Shown one piece after another: positions 43,881 through 53,829 of a stretch of 64,000 bases of DNA. The notes under the pieces are model-generated. The model saw nothing but the letters and a program-made list of their open reading frames with translations. It was not told the DNA's origin and did no database searches. Source of the stretch: Phycicoccus sp. M110.8. GTDB lineage: Bacteria > Actinomycetota > Actinomycetes > Actinomycetales > Dermatophilaceae. Position 1 is the stretch's first letter. Every line of letters begins with the position of its first letter. The DNA is taken from the NCBI RefSeq assembly GCF_032464895.1, contig NZ_JAWDIC010000004.1, positions 124,001 through 188,000 of the forward strand. The letters run 5' to 3'. The position numbers and the translations under genes were made by a program.

Positions 43881-44992
43881 GTACTGCTCCTTCGGGTGGG
43901 GCGTCCGGTGGGAGTGCCGGACGGGTCTCGGGTGCTGCTCGCACGGATGGTCAGGGTGGGGGGCAGGAGTGCGGTCCGGTCGGCCCTGCCGGCCGCCGGG
44001 GGAGTCGCCGCTCCGTCAGTGGCCCCCGGGTTGGTCGCGGCCGGCTGGAGGATGCCCCACGCCGCCTCGGCTGCCGCGCGCAGCGGCTGGCGCAGGCTGG
44101 TGAGGGAGAGCGCCTCGGCCACGTCCGAGTCGTCGAACCCGACTACGCCGACGTCCGTGCCGAGCCGGAGGTCCTGCGCCGCGATGGCGCGGACCGCTCC
44201 GAGGGCCAGCAGGTCGGAGGCGCACAGGATCGCGCCGCGGCCGCCCATCCCGTGCAGCAGGCGCTCGGCGGCCGCGGTGGCCTCGGCGACGTCCTGCACC
44301 GCCTCGGCCGTGAGCGACGCGTCGTCGTCGTGTCCGGACGCCACGAGCGCGTCGAGCCAGCCGGCGCGGCGGTCCTCGCCGACGGGGGACCCCTCCGGCC
44401 AGCCCAGCCACGCCACGTGCTCGTACCCCTGCGACAGGAGGTGCTCGACGCCGATGCGCATGCCCGCGCGGCCGTCGACGTCGACCCAGCCGCCGAGGTC
44501 GGGGCGGTCCCAGATCCGGCCGAACGTCACGAAGGGCACGTCCTGGCCGAGCAGCCAGTCCGGTCGGGGGTCCCCGCGCCGGGTGTCGCCGAGGACGAAG
44601 CCGTCGACGAGCCCGGTGCCGAGCAGCCGGTCGTAGCCCTCGATGAGGGCGTCCAGGTCGGGGGCGAAGGTCACCAGGTGGGCGGCGTGGCCCGGGGCCG
44701 CGACGGTCATCTCGACGAGGAACCCGTCCAGGATGTGCCCCATCCGCCCGGCGCCCGAGGGGTTGACCTCGAAGCCGTAGGCGCTGGCGCGGCGACGGCG
44801 CAGCTGCTGCGCGGCGACGTTGGGGGCGAAGCCGAGCTCGTCGATCGCCGCGTGCACCTTGGCGAGCGTCTCGGCGGCCAGCAGGTGCGGCTTGTTGAGC
44901 GCGTTGCTCACCGTCTGCCGGGACACGCCGGCGGCGGCGGCGACGTCGACGATCGTCACGCGGTCGCCGGGCCGGGTCGCTCTCGTTGCCAC
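43877..44992 (-). CDS. LacI-family transcriptional regulator
   Basis: Predicted 371 residues. The DNA-binding helix-turn-helix and hinge helix lie at residues about 10-60: VTIVDVAAAAGVSRQTVSNA, LNKPHLLAAETLAKV, GFAPNVAAQQLR. The effector domain resembles periplasmic sugar-binding proteins (VTFAPDLDALIEGYDRL, DVGVVGFDDSDVAEA). The GTG at 44992 with AAGGGAG upstream was chosen over a longer frame. It heads the ABC operon and presumably represses it via the palindrome at 45048-45060. Confidence 0.87.
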   Translation of the reverse strand: MATRATRPGDRVTIVDVAAAAGVSRQTVSNALNKPHLLAAETLAKVHAAIDELGFAPNVAAQQLRRRRASAYGFEVNPSGAGRMGHILDGFLVEMTVAAPGHAAHLVTFAPDLDALIEGYDRLLGTGLVDGFVLGDTRRGDPRPDWLLGQDVPFVTFGRIWDRPDLGGWVDVDGRAGMRIGVEHLLSQGYEHVAWLGWPEGSPVGEDRRAGWLDALVASGHDDDASLTAEAVQDVAEATAAAERLLHGMGGRGAILCASDLLALGAVRAIAAQDLRLGTDVGVVGFDDSDVAEALSLTSLRQPLRAAAEAAWGILQPAATNPGATDGAATPPAAGRADRTALLPPTLTIRASSTRDPSGTPTGRPTRRSST

Positions 44993-45047
44993 GTCGCTCC
45001 CTTGCGAAGTGATCGTCGGTGGTGGGACGGTTGCCCCGGAACGCGGA

Positions 45048-45060
45048 TTGGAACGTTCAA
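45048..45060. promoter_or_regulatory. LacI-type operator between the ABC operon and the glucosidase gene
   Basis: TTGGAACGTTCAA is nearly palindromic around a GAACGTTC core and has the central CG of LacI-family operators. It is 56 bp upstream of the lacI-type gene and 160 bp upstream of the divergent glucosidase gene, so it could control both. Confidence 0.6.
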
Positions 45061-45219
45061 ATCGGGTGCCATCGGAAGGATGACCCACCACGCGTGCGTC
45101 GTCAAGATCTGCCGGCGGCCCGGCTCGGCGAACGGTCCGGCACCTGAGAGGGTGGGCCCACCGCGTTCCCGACCCACACCCCTGCACGACGCAGACCCCG
45201 ACCCGAAGGAGCCGCCCGC

Positions 45220-47280
45220 ATGCCCACTCGACACCGCCAGCCGTGGTTGCACGACCTGGCGATCACGGTTCGGGGCAACGTCACAGCCCTGTCCGGGGAG
45301 GACGGCCAGCTCCGCCCCGGCACGGCGCACGGTCTCTACGTGGACGACGAGCGGGTCCTGAGCGGGCTGCTGGTGGCGGTGGGCGGCGAGGAGCCGAGTC
45401 CGGTCGGTGGCGAGGCGCGCGCCGGGCGCGCCCAGTTCCTCTCCTCGGCCAGGGACCTCGGGGACCCCGGTGCCGACCCGACGGTCGAGGTGCGGCGCAG
45501 CAGGGAGCTCGTGGACGCCGGGATGGTCGAGACCGTCCGCGTCGTCTCCCGGGCGGCGACGACGGTGCGCTCGACCGTGCGGGTCGAGGTCACGGCCGAC
45601 GGCGCCGACATGGCCACGGTCAAGGCTGGGCAGGTCGACCAGCCCCCGCTCGAGTGGTCCGTCGACGGCGAGGGAGCGCGGGTCGAGACGCCGCGCCACG
45701 GCATCACCGTCCGGTCGCAGGCCACGGTCCGTGTCGACGGGGGAGCGCTCGTGCTCGAGCAGCCGTTCGAGCTGTCGCCGGGGGGCTCGCTGGACCTGGC
45801 GGTGACGGTCGCGACGACGCGCCGGTCGACCAGCGCGCTCGACGCCGACGCCGGGCTCGACGTGGTCGCCTGGGACGAGGTCGTCGTCGAGGCCGACGAC
45901 CCCCGCCTGGGCCCGCTGGTGGCGGAGTCGATGGCAGACCTGCGCCACCTGCTCCTGCGCGACCCGCTGGACCCCGACGACGTGTTCGCCGCGGCCGGAA
46001 CCCCCTGGTACCTCACGCTGTTCGGCCGCGACTCGATCTGGGCGGCGCGCCTGACGCTGCCCTTCGGCACCGAGCTCGCCGCCGGCACGCTGCGCTCGCT
46101 GGCGCGGCGCCAGGGCACGAAGAACGACGCGGACTCGGCCGAGCAGCCCGGCAAGATCGCGCACGAGGTGCGTCGCACGGCATACGGCGCCGCGGGCCAC
46201 GCGCTCCAGCTGCCGCCGCTCTACTACGGCACGGTGGACGCCACGGCACTGTGGGTGTGCCTGCTGGTCGACGCCTGGCGCTGGGGCCTGCCCGAGGACG
46301 AGGTGCGCTCCCTCCTCCCGAACCTGCAGGCGGCGCTGGACTGGCTGACCGGTCCCGGCCGACCGGACACCGACGGCCTGCTCAAGTACATCGACACCAC
46401 CGGCCACGGGCTGGCCAACCAGGGGTGGAAGGACTCCGGCGACTCGATGCGGATGCGCGACGGCAGCGTGGCCGACGCCCCGATCGCGCTCGTGGAGGCG
46501 CAGGCGTATGCCGTCGAGGCGCTCGCCGGGGCAGCGGACCTGCTCGGGGCGCTGGGCGTCGACGGGGCGGACCGGTGGTCGGCGGAGGCACAGCAGGTGG
46601 CGACGCGGGTCCGCGACGGCTTCTGGGTCGAGGACGCCGAGGGCCGGTACCTCGCGATGGCCCTCGACGGCCACGGAGCGCCGGTCGACGGCGTGGGCTC
46701 GAACATGGGGCACGTCCTCGGCACGGGCGCCCTCACCCCGGAGGAGGCCGTGCTCGTCAGCGAGCGGCTCACCTCGCCGGCCCTGCTCGACCCTTTCGGT
46801 GTCCGCACGATGTCCACAGACACGGGGGGCTTCAACCCGATCGGCTACCACACGGGCTCCATCTGGACCCACGACACCGCCATCGCCGCGGTAGGGCTGT
46901 CCCGCGAGGGATTCGGCGACCTCGCCGGCATGCTGGCCCGGTCGCTCGTCGCGTCGGGGACGGCGTTCGACCGCCGGTGGCCCGAGCTCTACTCCGGGTC
47001 GCCGCTCATCGAGAGCCCGGCGCCCTACCCGGCGTCCTGCCGCCCGCAGGCGTGGTCGGCCGCCTCGGTGGGCGCGCTCGTCACGACCGCCCTGGGGCTG
47101 CGCGCCGACGTGCCCGGGGGCGAGCTCGTGGTGCGGCCGCCCGCGACCCCGCCCTTCGGGAGCCTGCGCGTGAAGGGGCTGCGCTGGGCGGACGTGACGT
47201 TCTCGGTGACCGTGGACCGGGACGGGGAGGTGCACGTCGAGGGGCTGCCCGACTCGGTCTCCGTGGTGGTCACGGCTTAG
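45220..47280 (+). CDS. Glycogen-debranching-type amylo-alpha-1,6-glucosidase family protein
   Basis: Predicted 686 residues. The N-terminal beta domain (about 1-220) starts HRQPWLHDLAITVRGNVTAL and is of the GDE_N_bis type. The (alpha/alpha)6 barrel follows: PWYLTLFGRDSIWAARL near residue 258, LKYIDTTGHGLANQGWKDSG near 390 (GWKDSGDSM), and GFNPIGYHTGSIWTHDTAI near 540 carry likely catalytic acids. The enzyme probably trims alpha-glucan or oligosaccharide taken up by the divergent transporter. AAGGAG precedes the ATG. Confidence 0.85.
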   Translation: MPTRHRQPWLHDLAITVRGNVTALSGEDGQLRPGTAHGLYVDDERVLSGLLVAVGGEEPSPVGGEARAGRAQFLSSARDLGDPGADPTVEVRRSRELVDAGMVETVRVVSRAATTVRSTVRVEVTADGADMATVKAGQVDQPPLEWSVDGEGARVETPRHGITVRSQATVRVDGGALVLEQPFELSPGGSLDLAVTVATTRRSTSALDADAGLDVVAWDEVVVEADDPRLGPLVAESMADLRHLLLRDPLDPDDVFAAAGTPWYLTLFGRDSIWAARLTLPFGTELAAGTLRSLARRQGTKNDADSAEQPGKIAHEVRRTAYGAAGHALQLPPLYYGTVDATALWVCLLVDAWRWGLPEDEVRSLLPNLQAALDWLTGPGRPDTDGLLKYIDTTGHGLANQGWKDSGDSMRMRDGSVADAPIALVEAQAYAVEALAGAADLLGALGVDGADRWSAEAQQVATRVRDGFWVEDAEGRYLAMALDGHGAPVDGVGSNMGHVLGTGALTPEEAVLVSERLTSPALLDPFGVRTMSTDTGGFNPIGYHTGSIWTHDTAIAAVGLSREGFGDLAGMLARSLVASGTAFDRRWPELYSGSPLIESPAPYPASCRPQAWSAASVGALVTTALGLRADVPGGELVVRPPATPPFGSLRVKGLRWADVTFSVTVDRDGEVHVEGLPDSVSVVVTA

Positions 47281-47297
47281 ACTCGGGCGTTCCCCCC

Positions 47298-47345
47298 AGG
47301 ACGCAGCACGGGTCCGCGAAGGACGCAGCACGGCGAAAGGACGCA
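47298..47345 (+). repeat. Short tandem repeats in the dxs leader
   Basis: AGGACGCAGCACGG occurs at 47298-47311 and again at 47320-47333, with a partial third copy AGGACGCA at 47338-47345. The third copy provides the AAGG-type ribosome-binding site of dxs. The repeats could reflect slippage or a leader element. Confidence 0.7.
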
Positions 47346-47349
47346 CCCT

Positions 47350-49218
47350 GTGGGACTGCTCGAGACGATCGCGAGCCCGGCAGACCTCAAGGCCCTGACG
47401 CCTGCCCAGCTCCCGGCCCTGGCCGAGGAGATCCGCACCTTCCTGGTCACCGAGGTCTCCAAGACCGGTGGCCACCTCGGCCCCAACCTGGGTGTCGTCG
47501 AGCTCACCATCGCCCTGCACCGCGTCTTCGACAGCCCCACGGACACGATCGTCTTCGACACCGGGCACCAGTCGTACGTGCACAAGCTGCTCACCGGCCG
47601 GCACGACTTCAGCCGGCTCAAGAAGAGCGGTGGCCTGTCCGGCTACCCGAGCCGCGCCGAGTCCGAGCACGACGTCGTCGAGAACAGCCACGCCAGCACC
47701 GCGCTGTCGTGGGCCGACGGCATCGCCAAGGCCCGTCGCCTGCGCGGTGAGCGCGGCCGGCACACCGTGGCCGTCATCGGCGACGGAGCGCTCACCGGCG
47801 GCATGGCGTGGGAGGCGATCAACAACATCGCCGCCGACAAGGACCTGCCGCTGACGATCGTCGTCAACGACAACGAGCGCTCCTACGCCCCGACCATCGG
47901 CGGCCTCGCCGAGCACCTCGCGACGCTGCGTACCACCCGGGGGTACGAGCGCTTCCTCGACTGGGGCAAGAGCACCCTGCACCGCACACCCGTCGTCGGC
48001 GGTGCGATGTACGAGACGTTGCACGGCATGAAGAAGGGCATCAAGGACATCGTCGCCCCGCAGGGGATGTTCGAGGACCTCGGCCTGAAGTACCTCGGCC
48101 CGGTCGACGGCCACGACGAGCAGGCGGTCGAGCAGGCCCTGCGCCGGGCGCGGTCGTTCGGTGGCCCGGTGCTCGTGCACGTCATCACCCAGAAGGGCCG
48201 CGGCTACGCGCCCGCCCGCAACGACGAGGCTGACCAGTTCCACGGCGTCGGCAAGTTCAACCCCGAGACCGGCCTGCCGTTCGAGGTCAGCGGCCGCATC
48301 TGGACCGACGAGTTCAACGACGAGATGGTCGCGGTCGGTCGGGAGCGCAAGGACGTCGTGGCGCTCACGGCCGCCATGCTCATCCCGGTCGGCCTCGACG
48401 GCTTCGCCGCCGCGTACCCCGACCGCGTGTTCGACGTGGGCATCGCCGAGCAGCACGCCGTGACGATGGCCAGCGGCCTGGCGTATGCCGGGATGCACCC
48501 GGTCGTCGCCGTGTACGCCACCTTCCTCAACCGGGCCTTCGACCAGCTGCTCATGGACGCGGCCCTGCACCACGCCGGCGTCACCTTCGTCCTCGACCGG
48601 GCCGGGGTCACCGGGTCGGACGGTGCCTCGCACAACGGGATGTGGGACATGACCCTGGCCTCGATCGTGCCCGGGCTGCGGCTGGCGGCCCCGCGCGACG
48701 GCCAGCAGGTGCGCCTGCAGCTGCGCGAGGCGCTCGAGGTCTCCGACGCCCCCACCGTGCTGCGCTTCCCCAAGGGCGACGTCGGCCCGGCCGTGCCGGC
48801 CGTGCGGCAGCAGGGCAGCGTCGACGTGCTGCACGAGACCACGGGGGACTCCTGCGAGCTGCTCGTCGTCGGCGTGGGGGTCTTCGCCTCGCTCGCGGTC
48901 GACGTCGCCGCCAAGCTCGAGGCCCAGGGGCACACCGTCACCGCGGTCGACCCGCGCTGGGTGCTGCCGGTCTCTGACGACCTCGTCGAGCTCGCCCGTT
49001 CCGCAGGTGCCGTGGCCGTCGTCGAGGACAACCTGGTCAGCGGCGGCGTCGGCGCGGCCGTGACCCTGGCCCTGCGCCAGGCCGGCCTCGACGTGCCGGT
49101 GCACCTGCACGGCATACCGAAGCAGTTCCTCCACCACGCCTCGCGCGGTGAGCTCCTCGAGGAGCTAGGCCTCACGGCCGACGCCGTGGCTACGTCGCTC
49201 GCCGAGCGCCTTCGCTGA
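47350..49218 (+). CDS. dxs: 1-deoxy-D-xylulose-5-phosphate synthase
   Basis: Predicted 622 residues, full length for Dxs, which condenses pyruvate and glyceraldehyde-3-phosphate in the MEP isoprenoid pathway. Thiamine-diphosphate motif: [19 protein letters not shown] near residue 140 (GDGALTGG...NN). Others: [40 protein letters not shown] near 375, and the transketolase C-terminal domain with [12 protein letters not shown]. The GTG start is used. The 3' end overlaps the converging PucR gene by 29 bp. Confidence 0.95.
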   Translation: MGLLETIASPADLKALTPAQLPALAEEIRTFLVTEVSKTGGHLGPNLGVVELTIALHRVFDSPTDTIVFDTGHQSYVHKLLTGRHDFSRLKKSGGLSGYPSRAESEHDVVENSHASTALSWADGIAKARRLRGERGRHTVAVIGDGALTGGMAWEAINNIAADKDLPLTIVVNDNERSYAPTIGGLAEHLATLRTTRGYERFLDWGKSTLHRTPVVGGAMYETLHGMKKGIKDIVAPQGMFEDLGLKYLGPVDGHDEQAVEQALRRARSFGGPVLVHVITQKGRGYAPARNDEADQFHGVGKFNPETGLPFEVSGRIWTDEFNDEMVAVGRERKDVVALTAAMLIPVGLDGFAAAYPDRVFDVGIAEQHAVTMASGLAYAGMHPVVAVYATFLNRAFDQLLMDAALHHAGVTFVLDRAGVTGSDGASHNGMWDMTLASIVPGLRLAAPRDGQQVRLQLREALEVSDAPTVLRFPKGDVGPAVPAVRQQGSVDVLHETTGDSCELLVVGVGVFASLAVDVAAKLEAQGHTVTAVDPRWVLPVSDDLVELARSAGAVAVVEDNLVSGGVGAAVTLALRQAGLDVPVHLHGIPKQFLHHASRGELLEELGLTADAVATSLAERLR

Positions 49219-51025
49219 GCAGCCGCAGGCGCAGCGCGAGCTGCAGCTCCAGGGCGGCGTCGGGGCGCTGCCAGTCCCCACCGAGCAGCGCCGTGATGCG
49301 TTCGAGGCGCTGGCTGACGGTGTTGACGTGCACGTGCAGCGCCGTCGCCGCGTGCCGCGGGCTGCCCCCGGCGTCGAAGTAGGCCTGGAGCGTCTTGACG
49401 AGTTCCGACCCGCGCCGGGCGTCGTAGTCCAGCAGCGGTCCGAGCTGGGTGCGGACGTACCCGTCGATGTCGGGCGTGGAACCCACGACCAGACCGGCGA
49501 AGCCCAGGTGGGCCGACGAGGCGCCGTGGCCCTGCAGGCCGAGGGCCACGAGGGCGTCGAGGGTGCGCACCGCCTCCCGCCAGGCTCCCGGGAGGTCGCC
49601 GCCGACCGCCACCGGACCGGCGGCACCGACGGTGACGGCGCCCAGTCGTGCCAGCCGCTTCGCGAGCTGCACCGCCGCGGCGTGCGGGTCGTCGGTCGGC
49701 AGCAGCGCCACGACGTTGCCGTCGTGCTCACCGACCACCGAGCCGGGCCCCGCTGCGGCGTGGGAGGCCAGCAGCAGCGTGCGACGGGGCGTCTGGTCGT
49801 CGGCGTGGGCCACGAGGACCGTGAGGGGGGTCGTGGGGTCGACGCCCTGCGAACGCGCCCGCGCGGCAAGCGTCTGCGGGTCACCCCGGCCGCTCACCAG
49901 GTCGCTGACGAGGTCGGTACGGACCCGCTGCTCGGCCTCCGCAGCCGTCCGCTCGAAGAGGAGCACCAGCGCGCACACGACGGCCGCGCGCTCCATCGTC
50001 CGGCGGTCGGCGTCGTCGAGCACGCCGGCTCCTCCGAGGACGAGGGCGCCGAGCGGTGTCTGCGGCGCCTTGACGGCGATCGCCCACTGGTCGCGCGCGG
50101 CGTCGTGCGCGAGGCGTCCGGTGCCCGAGGTCTCGCGGACGGCGGGCGACTCCGACAGCGCCGGGCCGCCCTTGTCGGTCGCGGCCGGGACGGGCCCGTG
50201 GCTGCTCAGCTCCTCGCCCTCGGAGTCGACGAACACCACCCAGCCGCCGAGCAGGTCGCCCAGCGCCTTGGTGATGTCGTCGACGCCGCCGCCGGCCAGC
50301 ACGAGCTCGGCGAAGCGGTCGTGCGCCGCCGCCGCGCGCTCCACGCCCGAGGTGTGGCGCCGCACCTCCTCGGCGCTGCGGGTCTGCACGATCGAGACGG
50401 CCGCCAGGGCCGCCAGCGACCCGAGCAGGGCCACCTGGTCGGGGGAGAACGGCCGCGGCGACCGGTTCGCGGCGAAGAGCACTCCGACGAACTCGTCCTC
50501 GACCACGAGGGGCGTGCCGCAGATCGAGACCAGTCCCTCGTCGCCGACGGCGCTGTCGATGGTCCCCGTGTGCTGGAAGCGGTGGTCGTGCAGGTAGTCG
50601 GCGCTCCAGTACGGCTTGTGCGTCGAGGCCACCAGGCCGCCGAGGCCGTCGCCGAGGGAGAGCCGGACGTTCTGGAACTCGACGCTGACCGACCCGTCCG
50701 TGGCCCGCATGAAGGTGTCGCCGGCCTGCGCGTCGTACAGCGTCAGGTAGCTGACGTCGGTACCCAGCAGGGCCCGGGCCCGGCGCACGATCGCCTCCAG
50801 CAGGCCTGCCGGGTCGCGCAGTGACGCCAGGTCGCGCGCGGTCTCGACCAGGGCGGTCAGCTCGGCCTCGCGGCGTCGCCGGGAGTCGAAGGCGGCGCGC
50901 ACCCGCAGCGCGAGCTCGCGGGCCTCGCCGGAGTCGTCGCGGACAGCACCGAGCTCGGACGCGGGTGCCCCCTCGGCCAGCAGGCGCAGCAGCGTCATCG
51001 CGGGGTCGTCGCGGTGCTCGGCCAT
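49190..51025 (-). CDS. GAF-domain PucR-family transcriptional regulator
   Basis: Predicted 611 residues. A GAF domain lies at about 60-220 ([56 protein letters not shown]). The C-terminal PucR-type helix-turn-helix is [19 protein letters not shown] near residue 575. The middle carries a second sensory or GGDEF-like region. It lies 29 bp downstream of the 3-hydroxybutyrate dehydrogenase gene on the same strand, so it likely controls that gene and senses a ketone-body-related compound (inference). ATG at 51025 was chosen over a longer frame. Confidence 0.82.
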   Translation of the reverse strand: MAEHRDDPAMTLLRLLAEGAPASELGAVRDDSGEARELALRVRAAFDSRRRREAELTALVETARDLASLRDPAGLLEAIVRRARALLGTDVSYLTLYDAQAGDTFMRATDGSVSVEFQNVRLSLGDGLGGLVASTHKPYWSADYLHDHRFQHTGTIDSAVGDEGLVSICGTPLVVEDEFVGVLFAANRSPRPFSPDQVALLGSLAALAAVSIVQTRSAEEVRRHTSGVERAAAAHDRFAELVLAGGGVDDITKALGDLLGGWVVFVDSEGEELSSHGPVPAATDKGGPALSESPAVRETSGTGRLAHDAARDQWAIAVKAPQTPLGALVLGGAGVLDDADRRTMERAAVVCALVLLFERTAAEAEQRVRTDLVSDLVSGRGDPQTLAARARSQGVDPTTPLTVLVAHADDQTPRRTLLLASHAAAGPGSVVGEHDGNVVALLPTDDPHAAAVQLAKRLARLGAVTVGAAGPVAVGGDLPGAWREAVRTLDALVALGLQGHGASSAHLGFAGLVVGSTPDIDGYVRTQLGPLLDYDARRGSELVKTLQAYFDAGGSPRHAATALHVHVNTVSQRLERITALLGGDWQRPDAALELQLALRLRLLSEGARRAT

Positions 51026-51054
51026 CGCCCGGGATCCTAGGGGAGCCGGAGCCG

Positions 51055-51816
51055 TCAGTGGGCCGTCCACCCGCCGTCCATCGCGAACGACGCCCCGGAC
51101 ACCGAGTCGGCAGCGGGGGAGCAGAGGAACGCCACGAGCTCGGCGACCTCCGGCGGCTCGACCAGGCGCTTGACCGCCACCGGGTCGAGCATGACCTTGC
51201 CCACGACCTCGTCCTCGCCGATGCCGTGGGTGCGCGCCTGGTCGGCGATCTGCTTCTCCACCAACGGTGTGCGCACGTAGGCCGGGTTGACGCAGTTGCT
51301 CGTGACCCCGCGTCCACCACCCTCGAGCGCGGTCACCTTCGACAGGCCCTCCAGCCCGTGCTTCGCCGAGACGTACGCCGCCTTGAACTCGCTGGCGCGC
51401 AGGCCGTGGACGCTGGAGACGTTGACGACGCGGCCCCACTGCTGCTCGTACATGTGCGGCAGCACCCGGCGCACGAGGCGGAAGGGGGAGGTGAGCATGA
51501 GCCGCAGGATGAGGTCCCACGTCTCGGTGGGGAACTCGTGGATCGGCGCGACGTGCTGGATGCCCGCGTTGTTGACGAGCACGTCGACGTCGCCGGGCAG
51601 AGCGTCCACGGCGTCGAGGTCGCTGAGGTCGGTCGCGAGGGCCACGACCCCGCTGTCCTCGAACCGGGCCAGGCCCGCCTCGTCGCGGTCGACCGCGTAG
51701 ACCTTCGCCCCGGCAGCCGCCAGCCGGTCCACGCAGGCGGCCCCGATCCCGCTCGCGGCGCCGGTCACCAGGGCCGTGCGTCCGGACAGGTCGAGCAGGG
51801 CTGGCGTCGTCGGCAT
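51055..51816 (-). CDS. 3-hydroxybutyrate dehydrogenase (SDR family)
   Basis: Predicted 253 residues. NAD-binding TGAASGIG near residue 18, NNAGIQHVAPI near 85, catalytic Ser in NVSSVHGL and Tyr-x3-Lys in YVSAKHG near 145-149. The NAGIQHVAPIHEFP and LVEKQIADQA segments are typical of BdhA, which interconverts D-3-hydroxybutyrate and acetoacetate. The gene heads a two-gene unit with the PucR regulator. Confidence 0.85.
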   Translation of the reverse strand: MPTTPALLDLSGRTALVTGAASGIGAACVDRLAAAGAKVYAVDRDEAGLARFEDSGVVALATDLSDLDAVDALPGDVDVLVNNAGIQHVAPIHEFPTETWDLILRLMLTSPFRLVRRVLPHMYEQQWGRVVNVSSVHGLRASEFKAAYVSAKHGLEGLSKVTALEGGGRGVTSNCVNPAYVRTPLVEKQIADQARTHGIGEDEVVGKVMLDPVAVKRLVEPPEVAELVAFLCSPAADSVSGASFAMDGGWTAH

Positions 51817-51903
51817 GACCGCGAGACTAGGTCTGGCGGGAGGGGCCGAGCATGTGGTGGCCAACCACAGTTCGCCCCGGTCCTGTGTGGGCGCCCGCGA
51901 TGA

Positions 51904-52851
51904 TCAGGAGGGGTACGGGCGGACCGGGTAGGGGTAGGGGTCGGGGTCGCCGGAGCTGCTGGTGCGCAGCGAGGTCCACGGCGTGGCCGGCGACAGCAGC
52001 TCGCCCGGGGCGAGCACCACCAGGCCGCGGGTGTCGATGCACAGCTCTGCGTGGTCGGCCCTGCGGTCGGCCGCCTCGACCGTGGTCCCCTCGAGCGTCG
52101 CGAGGTCCGCGGGCTGCTCGACCACGACGACGCAGTCCAGGGCGCCGAGCGGCGACTCCACGGTCGCCGTCCCCAGGGCCGGTCCCTGGCCGCGGACCGC
52201 GTCGAGGAATGCCGGCCCGCGCGCCTGGGCCGTCATGGCGGCCGACGCCACGTAGACGAAGGAGTCGGTCACCGTGTCGAACAGGTGCGGCCTGTCGCCG
52301 GGGGACTCCTTGCCCGTGATCGTGAAGCAGGACCTCTCCGCGTGGGGGCAGACGGTGACCGGCACGGCGAGGAGCCGTTGCGGGTCGGGGTCCGCCAGCG
52401 CCGCGTGGTCGGCATACACGTCCAGGACGGGGCGGTCCTGCGGACCGAGGCGGACGTGGGACCGGGCGCGTCCACGGGTCAGGGTGTACTCCCCGAAGGG
52501 GCCCGCGACCGTGGCGGTGAACTCGCGCGCGAGCACGGCGCGGCTGCGGCGCCGGACGGTCTCCACGTCGTCCTCGCCGGCCGGCCGGACGTTCCGCAGG
52601 ACCGGCTTCCACGTCGTCCAGGCCGTGGCCGGGACGCTGAAGTCCGCCCACCGGCCGGGTCCCGGCGTCACCGGCGTGCCGGTGGCACCGCCCGGGCCGG
52701 TGGCTGGCAGGGGCGTCGTGGTCGTCGCGCCGGCGCCGGCCGAGGACGTACCGGAGCCCGTCCCGGGGGACGTCCGGAGGCACGCCGCGGTGGAGCCGGT
52801 GACCACGACGGCGATGACCGCGGCGAGGACGGCTCGGTGGGGGCTGGGCAC
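51904..52851 (-). CDS. Hypothetical lipoprotein
   Basis: Predicted 315 residues. The leader AVLAAVIAVVVTGSTAAC places the lipidated Cys near residue 23; a Thr/Gly/Pro linker follows, then a domain of about 240 residues with WADFSVPATAWTTWKPVL and two Cys in VTVCPHAERSCFTITG. No family recognised. The C terminus PDPYPYPVRPYPS is Pro/Tyr-rich. The GTG at 52851 lacks a clear ribosome-binding site, so the start is uncertain. Confidence 0.65.
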   Translation of the reverse strand: MPSPHRAVLAAVIAVVVTGSTAACLRTSPGTGSGTSSAGAGATTTTPLPATGPGGATGTPVTPGPGRWADFSVPATAWTTWKPVLRNVRPAGEDDVETVRRRSRAVLAREFTATVAGPFGEYTLTRGRARSHVRLGPQDRPVLDVYADHAALADPDPQRLLAVPVTVCPHAERSCFTITGKESPGDRPHLFDTVTDSFVYVASAAMTAQARGPAFLDAVRGQGPALGTATVESPLGALDCVVVVEQPADLATLEGTTVEAADRRADHAELCIDTRGLVVLAPGELLSPATPWTSLRTSSSGDPDPYPYPVRPYPS

Positions 52852-52974
52852 GCAGTGGACTGTGGCAGGTCCCGCCGCGTCGCGTGCCGGGATCGGCCAG
52901 GTCCGGCCGGAGGGACGAGCCGACACCGACGGCCGCGCCCGGGCTCTGGTGTGCCGTGAGGTGCCCGCCGGAGG

Positions 52975-53829
52975 TCAGGCGAGCACTGCCTCGACGTGAG
53001 TCGAGGACAGCCACGGGTATGCCGCGTGGGCGGGTGCCGCGTCGAAGGTCATGTCAGTCGTGTCCATGGCGAGGGCCGCCTCGGCGAGGCGGGCGAGCTG
53101 CGGTCGTACCGGTCGGGCGAGCACGCGCATCACCCGCAGCGCCGTCCGGGGCACGTGGCGTGGTGCAGTCCCGGGTGCGACCAGCTGGGCGAGCTCGACG
53201 AGGGTCAGCTGGTCGGGGCCGCCGACCTCGATGACCTGTCCCCGGAGGCCCGGGTCCACCGCGGCGCGGACCACGGCAGTGGCCATGTCCGTCACCGACA
53301 CGAAGTTCACCGGGTTCCGGCCCCTGCCGAAGACCTGGACCCGCCCCGCCCGGTTGGCGCTCGATCGCAGGATGTCGCTCCAGGTCTCGACGAACGCGGT
53401 GCCACGCACGATCGTCCACGGCACGCCGCTGGACCTCAGGTACGCCTCCGCAGCGCCCTTCATGCGGTGCAGCTCGACGGGGTGGTCCGGACCGGCGCCG
53501 ACGACCGACACGAGCACGAGGGCCGCCCCCGCAGCGGCTGCGGCATCCACGACGTGGCGGTTGCCGTCGCGGTCGACGGAGGCGGGGGAGGGCTTGCCGG
53601 TACCCGCCAGCCCCTGGGCTGCGCACACGGCGACCGTCGCGCCCTCGACGGCCCGCGCGACGGCCGCCGCGTCACGGATGTCGCCCGGCACGAGCTGGGC
53701 GCCCGCGTCCGCGAGGTCCGTGGCGGAGGCGGCCCCCTTGGCGTACACGCGGACCGTGTTCCCCTCCGCGAGCAGGCGTCGCACCACCTCGCGTCCCAGG
53801 TGGCCGGTGCCGCCGACCACGGTGATCAC
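52975..53829 (-). CDS. NAD(P)-binding NmrA-type oxidoreductase
   Basis: Predicted 284 residues. VITVVGGTGHLGREVVRRLL is the atypical-SDR Rossmann motif; later segments are LVPGDIRDAAAVARAV, LVLVSVVGAGPDHPVE and a C-terminal substrate region. It resembles NmrA/NAD(P)H-quinone-reductase-like proteins with an unknown substrate. The GTG start at 53829 overlaps the stop of the SnoaL-like gene (GTGA). Both are divergent from a TetR regulator. Confidence 0.82.
   Translation of the reverse strand: MITVVGGTGHLGREVVRRLLAEGNTVRVYAKGAASATDLADAGAQLVPGDIRDAAAVARAVEGATVAVCAAQGLAGTGKPSPASVDRDGNRHVVDAAAAAGAALVLVSVVGAGPDHPVELHRMKGAAEAYLRSSGVPWTIVRGTAFVETWSDILRSSANRAGRVQVFGRGRNPVNFVSVTDMATAVVRAAVDPGLRGQVIEVGGPDQLTLVELAQLVAPGTAPRHVPRTALRVMRVLARPVRPQLARLAEAALAMDTTDMTFDAAPAHAAYPWLSSTHVEAVLA

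Noticed and set aside
44956-49137. A 1393-codon open frame on the minus strand, opposite the glucosidase and dxs genes
   Set aside because: It is the complement of well-supported plus-strand genes; in GC-rich DNA the antisense frame stays open. The composition is Arg/Gly/Val-rich with no family motifs.
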